The position numbers and the translations under genes are program-made. This document shows positions 40,861 to 47,574 of a stretch of DNA of 64,000 bases, one piece after another. The first letter of the stretch is position 1, and the number at the start of each line of letters is the position of its first letter. The notes below the pieces were generated by a model. The model saw only the letters and a list, made by a program, of their open reading frames with translations, made no database searches and had not been told where the DNA came from. Source of the stretch: Verrucomicrobiota bacterium (GTDB taxonomy: Bacteria > Verrucomicrobiota > Verrucomicrobiia > Opitutales > Opitutaceae); the NCBI GenBank assembly GCA_023432225.1, contig JAEYUW010000044.1:38429-102428 (forward strand). Direction: 5' to 3'.

Positions 40861-41724
40861 ATGGCACTCATCGGCACTCTCACCTCCGGCGTCAGCGCCC
40901 TGCGCACGTTCAGCAAGGGCCTCGAAGTCATCGGCAACAACATCGCCAACATCAACACGACCGGCTACAAATCGTCCCAAGCGACCTTCGCCGAGAGTTT
41001 TTCCAATACGCTGCGCGGCTCCGCTCCGTCCAATGGCACCGCCTCGAGCCAGCCCGGCCTCCAGATCGGCACCGGCGTGCAGCTCGCGAGCATTTCCACC
41101 AATTTCACGCAAGGCGCGCTCTCCAGCACGGGCGTGACGACTGACCTCGGCATCTCGGGCCGCGGTTTCTTCGTCGTGCAGGACGCCACCAGCGGCAACA
41201 CCTACGCGACGCGCGACGGTTCGTTCCGTATCGACGACAACGGCTACATTGTCACGCAAGGCGGCCTCCGCGTGCGCGGCCTCACCGGTGCCGTGCCGCC
41301 CACGGCGCTCGGCGACATCCGCGTCGGCCAGAACAACCCCGCCGGCGCCGAGCTGCAGTCCATCTCGATCGACCGTCAGGGCAATCTCGTCGAGTTCTAC
41401 TCGGACGGCACGTCCGCCACGACGAACAAGTTCCAGCTGCAGAATTTCAACGACACCTCGGCGCTCACGCGCGAGGGTAACAATCTCTACTCGTCCCTCG
41501 AAGCCGCGGGCCCCGTGGGCGGCGGTATTCTCGCCGGCAACAATGACCCGGGCTCCGACGGTCTCGGCAACGTGCAGTCCGGCACGCTCGAGTCTTCGAA
41601 CGTCGACCTCACGGGCCAGTTCTCCGACCTGATCACCACGCAGCGCTCCTTCCAGGCCGGCTCCCGCCTCATCACGGTGTCCGACACCGTGCTCGAGGAC
41701 ATCGTCAACCTGAAGCGCAGCTAA
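40861..41724 (+). CDS. flgE: Flagellar hook protein FlgE-type (short)
   Basis: A 287-residue axial protein. The N-terminal GLEVIGNNIANINTTGYKSSQATFAESF and C-terminal SSNVDLTGQFSDLITTQRSFQAGSRLITVSDTVLEDIVNLKRS are the two assembly helices shared by FlgE/FlgF/FlgG. The central domain has GISGRGFFVVQDATSGNTYATRDGSFRIDDNGYIVTQGGLRVRG. It is shorter than typical FlgE (often 400 or more residues) but lies directly after flgD, where FlgE belongs. It could also be a FlgG-like rod protein. Confidence 0.85.
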   Translation: MALIGTLTSGVSALRTFSKGLEVIGNNIANINTTGYKSSQATFAESFSNTLRGSAPSNGTASSQPGLQIGTGVQLASISTNFTQGALSSTGVTTDLGISGRGFFVVQDATSGNTYATRDGSFRIDDNGYIVTQGGLRVRGLTGAVPPTALGDIRVGQNNPAGAELQSISIDRQGNLVEFYSDGTSATTNKFQLQNFNDTSALTREGNNLYSSLEAAGPVGGGILAGNNDPGSDGLGNVQSGTLESSNVDLTGQFSDLITTQRSFQAGSRLITVSDTVLEDIVNLKRS

Positions 41725-41744
41725 CGCGTTAGCGCCCCGTCGCC

Positions 41745-42383
41745 ATGGCCGAGAAAAAAGACGCCAAAGAAGCCAAGGACACCGCGTCCGCGGGCGGCAC
41801 CGCCGCCCCGGTCGAAGCGTCGGCCGCGAAAGCGAAGTCCGGCGGCTTCAAAGCGTGGTTGCCCGCGATTGCGGCGATCATTCTCGCCCCCGCGGCGACG
41901 TTCGGCGTGGCGGAATACGTTCTCCTGCCGCGCCTCCAGGCGAAGCTCGCCCTGCCTGCGGTCGATCCGCATGCGAAGACCGACCACGCCACCGCTGCCG
42001 CCGAAGCGCCGGAGGAAGCGGAACCCGAAAAGGAAGAAAAGGGCGGCCACGGCGGCAAAGAAGGCAAGGAAGCGACCGGTGGCCCCAATTACGAATTCTC
42101 CAACGTAGTGGTGAATCTCGCCGGCACGATGGGCACCCGTTACCTCAAAACGAGTTTCATCGTCACCGGCGTCGGCGGAAAGAACGTGCGCAACACCTTC
42201 GAGACCCAGAAGGCGAAGCTCACCGACATCACGCTCAACGTCCTGTCTTCGCTGACGCTCGCGGACCTCGAGGAGCCCGGCTCCAAGAACGTCCTGCGCG
42301 AAAAGCTCGTCGCCGCCTACAACCAGGCGCTCGGCAAGCGCCTCGTCGACCAGGTCTATTTCTCGGACTTCGTGATCCAATGA
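41745..42383 (+). CDS. fliL: Flagellar basal body-associated protein FliL
   Basis: A 212-residue single-pass membrane protein that stabilises the motor. An N-terminal charged segment is followed by one transmembrane helix (LPAIAAIILAPAATFGVAEYVLL, about residues 42-64), a Glu/Lys-rich linker and the FliL periplasmic domain (EFSNVVVNLAGTMGTRYLKTSFIV, REKLVAAYNQALGKRLVDQVYFSDFVIQ). Ends in the typical YFSDFVIQ-like C-terminus. A REPIN element separates it from fliM. Confidence 0.92.
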   Translation: MAEKKDAKEAKDTASAGGTAAPVEASAAKAKSGGFKAWLPAIAAIILAPAATFGVAEYVLLPRLQAKLALPAVDPHAKTDHATAAAEAPEEAEPEKEEKGGHGGKEGKEATGGPNYEFSNVVVNLAGTMGTRYLKTSFIVTGVGGKNVRNTFETQKAKLTDITLNVLSSLTLADLEEPGSKNVLREKLVAAYNQALGKRLVDQVYFSDFVIQ

Positions 42384-42404
42384 TTCTGCGTTCCGCAGTT
42401 TCTC

Positions 42405-42465
42405 CTGTAGCGGCGGTCTGTGGCCGCTGTTTCGCGTCACCGGCGGTCGCAGACCGCCGTTACAG
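42405..42465. repeat. REPIN, CGGCGGTCTGTGGCCG family (copy 3)
   Basis: CTGTAG foot and CGGCGGTCTGTGGCCG hairpin; mirror half ends GTTACAG. Sits 22 bp after the fliL stop and 15 bp before the fliM start, inside the flagellar operon. Confidence 0.75.
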
Positions 42466-42479
42466 ATTCTAGCGCGCTC

Positions 42480-43544
42480 ATGGCCGACGACGCACAGAGA
42501 ACCGCCAGCGAGTTTCTCGATCAATCCGAGATCGACAAACTGCTCGCGCAGACCACGGCCGACACCGCCCCGAAAGCGCTGCTCATCCGCGCGGACGGCA
42601 AGCGCGGCGATGCCAAGGCGGTCAGCAAGGTCGAAGCCTACGACTTCCGCAATCCGGTCTTCCTCTCGGAAATCGAACTGCGCCGCCTGCGCCTGCTGCA
42701 CGAGGATTTCATCCGCTACCTCAGCGCGCGCCTGTCGCTGTTTCTGCGCATGGAATTCGGCGTGAAGATGGCGCAGCTGACGACGGTCACCTACTCGAAG
42801 TTCACCGAGTCGCTGCCGAGCCCGACGCACATTTGCCTTTTCAAGGCCGAGCCGCTCATCGGCGTCGGCGTCCTCGATATCAATCCCCGTCTCGCGCTCA
42901 CGATCGCGGACCGCCTGCTCGGCGGGCGCGGCCATTCCGTGAAGGCCGAGCGCTATCTCACCGAGATCGAAGTGGCGCTGCTCGAAGACGTGATCGTCAT
43001 CATTCTCGAAGAGTGGTGCGGCCAATGGAAGAGCGAGCAGGATCTCCGTCCGCTCATCGTCGGCCATGAAAACAACGGCCGCTTCCTCCAGACCTCGCCG
43101 AAGGACGCGATCGTCCTCGCGCTGACTCTCGAGATCAATTTTGGCGATTGCTCCGAGCAAATGCAGCTCGGCGTCCCTTACTACACGATCGAGCCGTTGG
43201 TGAAAAAGATGCAGGCGCGCCGCCAGAAGGACTCCGCCGTCACCACGGTCGAGAAGCGCGCGTCCTGGCAGAAGGCCTACGATCACATCTCGATGCCCGT
43301 GCGCGCCGAGTGGGAAGCGTTTGAACTTACCTTGCGCGAAGTCAGCAGCCTGCGCGTCGGCGATGTGATCGAGATGCCGGCCGACCTCGTGCAGCAAACC
43401 CGCATCCTGTTGAACGGCGCGCCGAAGTTCATCGGCACGGTCGGTCTCGATACCGACCGCGTGGCCGTGCAGATCACGAAAAAAATCCCGGTCAACGCGG
43501 AGGAACTTTCCCATGGCAAATCTGATGGAAGAAAAAGCTCTTGA
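42480..43544 (+). CDS. fliM: Flagellar motor switch protein FliM
   Basis: Rotor switch and CheY-P receptor. The 354-residue protein has a short N-terminal segment (ASEFLDQSEIDKLLAQ), the CheC-like middle domain (SEIELRRLRLLHEDFIRYLSARLSLFLRMEFGVKMAQLTTVTYSKFTESLPSPTHI..., LTEIEVALLEDVI) and the C-terminal SpoA/FliN-like domain (LREVSSLRVGDVIEMPA). Start at the ATG at 42480. The C-terminal end overlaps the fliN start by 32 bp. Confidence 0.95.
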   Translation: MADDAQRTASEFLDQSEIDKLLAQTTADTAPKALLIRADGKRGDAKAVSKVEAYDFRNPVFLSEIELRRLRLLHEDFIRYLSARLSLFLRMEFGVKMAQLTTVTYSKFTESLPSPTHICLFKAEPLIGVGVLDINPRLALTIADRLLGGRGHSVKAERYLTEIEVALLEDVIVIILEEWCGQWKSEQDLRPLIVGHENNGRFLQTSPKDAIVLALTLEINFGDCSEQMQLGVPYYTIEPLVKKMQARRQKDSAVTTVEKRASWQKAYDHISMPVRAEWEAFELTLREVSSLRVGDVIEMPADLVQQTRILLNGAPKFIGTVGLDTDRVAVQITKKIPVNAEELSHGKSDGRKSS

Positions 43545-43776
43545 TATCGTTTTGGACGTTAAGGTGAAGGTCACCGTGCAGCTCGGCTCCTGCCTGCTGC
43601 CGATGCGCGACGTCCTCGAACTTTCCCCCGGCTCCGTCGTGCAACTCATGCAACACGCGAGCGACCCCGTCGGCCTCTACGTCAACGACAAGCTCGTCGC
43701 CTACGGCGAAGTGGTCGTGGTCGAGGACAACTTCGGCATCAAGATCACCGAGCTCGTCGGCAGCCCGAAAGGCTGA
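43513..43776 (+). CDS. fliN: Flagellar motor switch protein FliN
   Basis: A compact 87-residue SpoA-domain protein (ALDIVLDVKVKVTVQLGSCLLPMRDVLELSPGSVVQL, followed by VGLYVNDKLVAYGEVVVVEDNFGIKITELV). The motif order matches FliN exactly. The ATG at 43513 lies inside the fliM end, so translation is coupled. It lacks any N-terminal extension. Confidence 0.95.
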   Translation: MANLMEEKALDIVLDVKVKVTVQLGSCLLPMRDVLELSPGSVVQLMQHASDPVGLYVNDKLVAYGEVVVVEDNFGIKITELVGSPKG

Positions 43777-43797
43777 GCGCCGGTCTCACGCGCACGG

Positions 43798-44268
43798 ATG
43801 CCGATGAAAACTGCCGCTGTCTCTTTCTTTACCCGCGCCCTGCACGGCGTGCGGATTTTCGCGTGGGTGGGCGCATTCGCGGCCGGTGCCGTCGTTGCCC
43901 AGGAGAAGCCGAAAGACTCCGACATCATCCATCCGCGCAACGCTGCCGCGCCCGCGGAAGCGCCGGCGACGTCCCAGACGAAGTCGGGCGACGCGAATTA
44001 TCTCCTGATCGTCCTCGCCGCTGGCGCTGCCGCGGCGGGCGGCTGGATGTTGTGGCGCCAGCGTCGCACGCCGGGCGGCATCGCCGGCCGCGAGGCGCGC
44101 AAGCTCACCGTCGCCGAGAGCCGTTCACTCGGGAATCGGCAGTATCTCGTCGTCGCCGACTACGAGGGGAAGAAATTCCTCCTCGGCGTCTGCCCGGGCA
44201 GCATCTCGCTGCTCTCGCCGCTCGATGAGTCCGCGACCGCACGTCGCGAAGGGGGCAATTTGCCGTAA
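43798..44268 (+). CDS. fliO: Flagellar biosynthetic protein FliO-like
   Basis: A 156-residue single-pass membrane protein with an N-terminal signal-like helix (VRIFAWVGAFAAGAVVA), a second membrane helix (about residues 68-85: YLLIVLAAGAAAAGGWML) and a FliO-like cytoplasmic segment (AREARKLTVAESRSLGNRQYLVVADYEGKKFLLGVCPGSISLLSPL). FliO supports FliP assembly. The ATG at 43804 is an alternative start. Its stop (TAA 44266-44268) is the core of a TA-N-TA palindrome at 44257-44279. Position before fliP supports the call. Confidence 0.8.
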   Translation: MPMKTAAVSFFTRALHGVRIFAWVGAFAAGAVVAQEKPKDSDIIHPRNAAAPAEAPATSQTKSGDANYLLIVLAAGAAAAGGWMLWRQRRTPGGIAGREARKLTVAESRSLGNRQYLVVADYEGKKFLLGVCPGSISLLSPLDESATARREGGNLP

Positions 44269-44279
44269 TACGGCAAATT
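44257..44279. repeat. TA-N-TA palindrome, TTGCCGTA class, at the fliO stop
   Basis: Perfect 11-bp arms AATTTGCCGTA / TACGGCAAATT around a central A. The TAA of the core is the fliO stop codon. Confidence 0.85.
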
Positions 44280-44309
44280 CACGAAGCACCGGCCCGCGCC
44301 GGAGAGAAC

Positions 44310-45170
44310 ATGCGACGCCTCCACCAATTTCTTTTCTGCCTCGCGCTCGGCCTGCTGCCGCTCGTCGCGAGTGCGCAGACGCCGAACCGAACCGCCCCGG
44401 CCGGACAGTCGTCCACCCTCACGCCTTCGAACGGTCTGTTGCAGTCCACGCCTGCGCCGAGCGCCGCGAACGCGCCGGCTCCGTCCACGGCGACCGATCC
44501 GCTGCGCTTCACGATCAATCTCGAGGGCGCCGAAAAGCCGGCGCAACTGAGCGTAGCGGTGCAGATCGTGCTGATGATGACGCTGCTGTCGGTGGCGCCG
44601 TCGCTGGTGCTGCTGATGACGAGCTTCACGCGCATCGTGATCGTGCTCGGTTTCGTGCGCACGGCGCTGGGCGTGCCGAGCGCGCCGTCGAATCAAATCA
44701 TCATCGGCCTGTCGCTTTTCCTGACGTTTTTCATCATGGGGCCGACGTTCGATCGCGTGAACACCGAGGCGCTGCGCCCGTATCTGGACAACCAGATCAC
44801 GTCGAACGAAGCGCTCGAGCGCGGTGCGGCGCCGCTGCGGGATTTCATGCTGAAGCAGACGCGCACGCGCGATTTGGAGTATTTCCTCGAACTCGGCGGC
44901 TACGGACCGACGGCGGTGAAGGACCTGCCGCTGCGCGTCGTGATTCCGGCGTTCGTGATCAGCGAGCTCCAGACGGCGTTTCAGATGGGCTTCCTGCTGT
45001 TTCTGCCGTTCCTGATCATCGATTTCCTCGTCTCTTCGACGCTGATGGGCCTCGGCATGATGATGATGCCGCCGAACGTCGTGTCGCTGCCGTTCAAGCT
45101 GCTGCTGTTCGTCCTCGTGGACGGCTGGCACCTCATCGTGAAGTCCCTCGTCCAGAGCTTCACCGTCTGA
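44310..45170 (+). CDS. fliP: Flagellar biosynthetic protein FliP
   Basis: Export-gate core subunit. The 286-residue protein has a signal peptide (LHQFLFCLALGLLPLVASAQ), a variable Pro/Ala stretch, and the FliP family signature: VQIVLMMTLLSVAPSLVLLMTSFTRIVIVLGFVRTALGVPSAPSNQIIIGLSLFLTFFIMGP, later VVIPAFVISELQTAFQMGFLLFLPFLIIDFLVSSTLMGLGMMMMPPNVVSLPFKLLLFVLVDGW. Length and topology are typical. Confidence 0.97.
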   Translation: MRRLHQFLFCLALGLLPLVASAQTPNRTAPAGQSSTLTPSNGLLQSTPAPSAANAPAPSTATDPLRFTINLEGAEKPAQLSVAVQIVLMMTLLSVAPSLVLLMTSFTRIVIVLGFVRTALGVPSAPSNQIIIGLSLFLTFFIMGPTFDRVNTEALRPYLDNQITSNEALERGAAPLRDFMLKQTRTRDLEYFLELGGYGPTAVKDLPLRVVIPAFVISELQTAFQMGFLLFLPFLIIDFLVSSTLMGLGMMMMPPNVVSLPFKLLLFVLVDGWHLIVKSLVQSFTV

Positions 45171-45180
45171 CCGAAAACGC

Positions 45181-45205
45181 GAATCTGGCGTAATACGCCA
45201 GATTC
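45181..45205. repeat. TA-N-TA palindrome, TGGCGTA class, between fliP and fliQ
   Basis: Perfect 12-bp arms GAATCTGGCGTA / TACGCCAGATTC around a central A. It is the longest perfect TGGCGTA copy in the window. Confidence 0.88.
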
Positions 45206-45224
45206 ATCCGCGCCTCTTTCTCGC

Positions 45225-45494
45225 ATGAATCCCGAGCTCGCCATCGACCTGTTCAAATCCACCGTGCTGTTCGCGCTCTACATCGTGGCGCCGTTCCTCG
45301 GGTTGCTGCTCGTCGTGGGCCTGATCGCGAGCTTGTTCCAATCGGTCACGTCGATGCAGGAGAACACGCTGACCTTTGCGCCGAAACTGGTGGCGATGGC
45401 CGGCCTCGCCGTGCTGCTGGCGCCGTGGCTGCTGCGCAGCCTGATGGAGTTCACGCTCGCGGTGTTCGCGAAGATGCCGGCGCTGGCTCATTAA
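45225..45494 (+). CDS. fliQ: Flagellar biosynthetic protein FliQ
   Basis: An 89-residue export-gate subunit with two membrane helices (about residues 15-36 and 52-75). The conserved FliQ words VGLIASLFQSVTSMQENTLTFAPK are present. Spacing to fliP includes the palindrome at 45181. fliR follows 12 bp after the stop. Confidence 0.95.
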   Translation: MNPELAIDLFKSTVLFALYIVAPFLGLLLVVGLIASLFQSVTSMQENTLTFAPKLVAMAGLAVLLAPWLLRSLMEFTLAVFAKMPALAH

Positions 45495-45506
45495 GGGAGA
45501 CGACTC

Positions 45507-46259
45507 GTGAGCATTGCTTACCTGCTCACCTGGATGATGGTGTTCCTGCGCGGGCTGGGGGTCATCATTTTGATGCCGTCGATGGGCGGGCGTCCGCCGC
45601 CGGTCATGGTGCGGGCGGCGATGGCGATGTGCATTGCGACGCTGATCACAGGTTTGGTGCCGCCGGCGCGGGTGCCGGTGGACATCTGGGGACTCGTGGG
45701 CGCGAGCGCGGGCGAAGTCGCCTTGGGGCTGGCGCTGGGGTTTGTCGGCCGCATGGCGTTTGCGGCGATTGAGATGGCCGGACGGTTGATTTCGTCGGAG
45801 ATCGGTCTCGCGGGCACGCCCGGTTTCGGCACGCCGGAGATCAGCTCGGAGGTGGTGGCGGGTTTCCTCTCGGTGCTGGCGACGGCGCTGTTCTTCCTGT
45901 TCGGCGCGCATTTGCTGGTGCTCGGCGCCTTCGCGAAGAGCTTCGTGCTCGCGGCGCCCGGCAATCCGATGCTGGCGAGCGGGGCAGGGGATGAGTTGAT
46001 CCGCGACACCGGACACGTGATCGAGCTGGGGCTGCGGATCGCGGCGCCGTTCATCGCGCTGAACTTCCTCATCACGCTGGCTTTTTCGGTGCTGGGGCGT
46101 GCGGTGCCGAAGATGCAGGTTTTCATCCTGAGCTTTTCGTTGCGTGCGCTGATGGGGCTCGGATTGCTGGCGAGCGCGGGCGCCTTGATCGGGCGGTATC
46201 TTTACGTCGAGTTTGCCGACGTGCCGCTGCAGATGCTTCAGATCCTGCCGGCGCGCTGA
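45507..46259 (+). CDS. fliR: Flagellar biosynthetic protein FliR
   Basis: A 250-residue export-gate subunit with several membrane helices. It begins SIAYLLTWMMVFLRGLGVIILMPSMGGRPPPVMVRAAMAMCIATLI, has the family's LGFVGRMAFAAIEMAGRLISSEIGLAGTPGFGTPEISSE segment and ends with a helix pair, VFILSFSLRALMGLGLLASAGALIGRYLYVEF. The start is a GTG at 45507 preceded by AGGGAG at 45494-45499. It is followed by a 199-bp spacer with a palindrome and a promoter-like site before flhB. Confidence 0.94.
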   Translation: MSIAYLLTWMMVFLRGLGVIILMPSMGGRPPPVMVRAAMAMCIATLITGLVPPARVPVDIWGLVGASAGEVALGLALGFVGRMAFAAIEMAGRLISSEIGLAGTPGFGTPEISSEVVAGFLSVLATALFFLFGAHLLVLGAFAKSFVLAAPGNPMLASGAGDELIRDTGHVIELGLRIAAPFIALNFLITLAFSVLGRAVPKMQVFILSFSLRALMGLGLLASAGALIGRYLYVEFADVPLQMLQILPAR

Positions 46260-46296
46260 ACGTCGCGCGGCTCGGGAATGTTCCGGGCGCGAAATG

Positions 46297-46311
46297 AGGC
46301 AAAATTTGCCT
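46297..46311. repeat. Short odd palindrome AGGCAAA / TTTGCCT upstream of flhB
   Basis: AGGCAAA / TTTGCCT around a central A. It is the only one of the set whose core is A/T without the TA-N-TA form. Confidence 0.55.
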
Positions 46312-46337
46312 TAAGTTTTGAGGCCCGGAGACGATGC
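46311..46337 (+). promoter_or_regulatory. Possible sigma-28-like promoter upstream of flhB
   Basis: TTAAGTTT (46311-46318) is 7/8 to the -35 consensus TAAAGTTT. GACGATGC (46330-46337) is 5/8 to the -10 consensus GCCGATAA. The spacer is 11 bp, the expected distance. The first base of the -35 overlaps the palindrome at 46297. Confidence 0.35.
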
Positions 46338-46458
46338 GCGCGAAAGGTCTCTCCAGACGGTAGAGAATAAATTTAAAACGTTGGGAGATAGATGCTAGTG
46401 GATGGTGGCGGGCCCTTGGCATCAGCGTTGCTCAAACGTGGCACACACACCTGCCACG

Positions 46459-47571
46459 ATGGCCGAAACCGACAACGACCAAAAAACCGAGCAACCGACC
46501 GAGAAGCGCCTCAGCGAGGCCGCGGAAAAGGGTCAGTTCGCGAAGAGCCAGGAGCTCACGGTCGTTTTCACGCTCACGGCGGCGCTGGGGGCGCTCGCGT
46601 TCACGCTGCGCCAAAGCGCCAATGAGGTCGCGGAATACACGGTGGGCATGTTCACGAATTTCCGGCTGATGCAGGTCAATACGGACACGTTCCCGCTGCT
46701 GCTGGGCAATGTCCTGATGACCTGCGGCAAGGTCGTGCTGCCGGTGCTGCTCGCCTGCGCGGGCGCCGCGATGCTCGCGGGCGGACTGCAAAGCGGCTTC
46801 CGCATCTCGCCGAAGGCGTTTTCGCCGAAGTTCGAGCAGTTGAATCCGGTCGAGGGTTTCATGCGCCTGTTTTCCAAAGCCACGTGGGTGCGCAGCGGTC
46901 TCGATTTGCTGAAACTCGTGGCGATCGGCTACGCGCTCTATCTCGGCGCGCGCTCGCTGCTCGAAGATCCGCTGTTCACCGCACCGGTGGAAGCGGCGTA
47001 TCTCGGCACGTTCTTGCGCGAGGCTTCGACGGCGTTTTTCGGACGGCTGTTACTGTCGCTCGGTGTGATCGCGGCGCTCAGCTACGGCTGGGAAAAGTTC
47101 AAGATGCACCGCGACATGATGATGACGCGGCAGGAAGTGAAGGACGAAGCGAAGAACTCCGAAGGCGACCAGCACGTGAAGGGTGCGATGCGCCGCATGG
47201 CCCGCCGCCTGATGCAGAAACAGATGCTCGAATCCGTCGCGACGGCCGACGTCGTCGTGACGAACCCGACGCACTTCGCGGTCGCGCTGAAATACGAGCG
47301 CGGCATCGACAAGGCGCCCGTCGTGCTCGCGAAGGGCGAGAATCGTTTTGCGCAGCGCATCAAGGCGCTCGCGGCCGAGAACGGCGTGCCGATGGTCGAA
47401 AACAAACCGGTGGCGCGACTGCTCTTCGCGATGGGCAAGGTCGGCGAGTCGATCCCGCCGGAGCTCTACCAAGCCGTGGCCGAGATCCTCGCGGTCGTTT
47501 ACCGCACGCACCGCTACTATTTCCACCAGCTCAAGACGCGCCGCATGACGGCGGGAGCGAACGCCGCCTAA
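46459..47571 (+). CDS. flhB: Flagellar biosynthesis protein FlhB
   Basis: Export-gate switch protein. The 370-residue protein has a charged N-terminus (TDNDQKTEQPTEKRLSEAAEKGQFAKSQEL), four membrane helices and the cytoplasmic autocleavage motif VVTNPTHFAVALKYERG (NPTH). After the motif come the conserved ENRFAQRIKALAAENGVPMVENKPVARLLF and YFHQL-type ends. ATG at 46459 is chosen by homology (MAETDNDQKTE). flhA follows 3 bp downstream. Confidence 0.97.
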   Translation: MAETDNDQKTEQPTEKRLSEAAEKGQFAKSQELTVVFTLTAALGALAFTLRQSANEVAEYTVGMFTNFRLMQVNTDTFPLLLGNVLMTCGKVVLPVLLACAGAAMLAGGLQSGFRISPKAFSPKFEQLNPVEGFMRLFSKATWVRSGLDLLKLVAIGYALYLGARSLLEDPLFTAPVEAAYLGTFLREASTAFFGRLLLSLGVIAALSYGWEKFKMHRDMMMTRQEVKDEAKNSEGDQHVKGAMRRMARRLMQKQMLESVATADVVVTNPTHFAVALKYERGIDKAPVVLAKGENRFAQRIKALAAENGVPMVENKPVARLLFAMGKVGESIPPELYQAVAEILAVVYRTHRYYFHQLKTRRMTAGANAA

Positions 47572-47574
47572 GCC

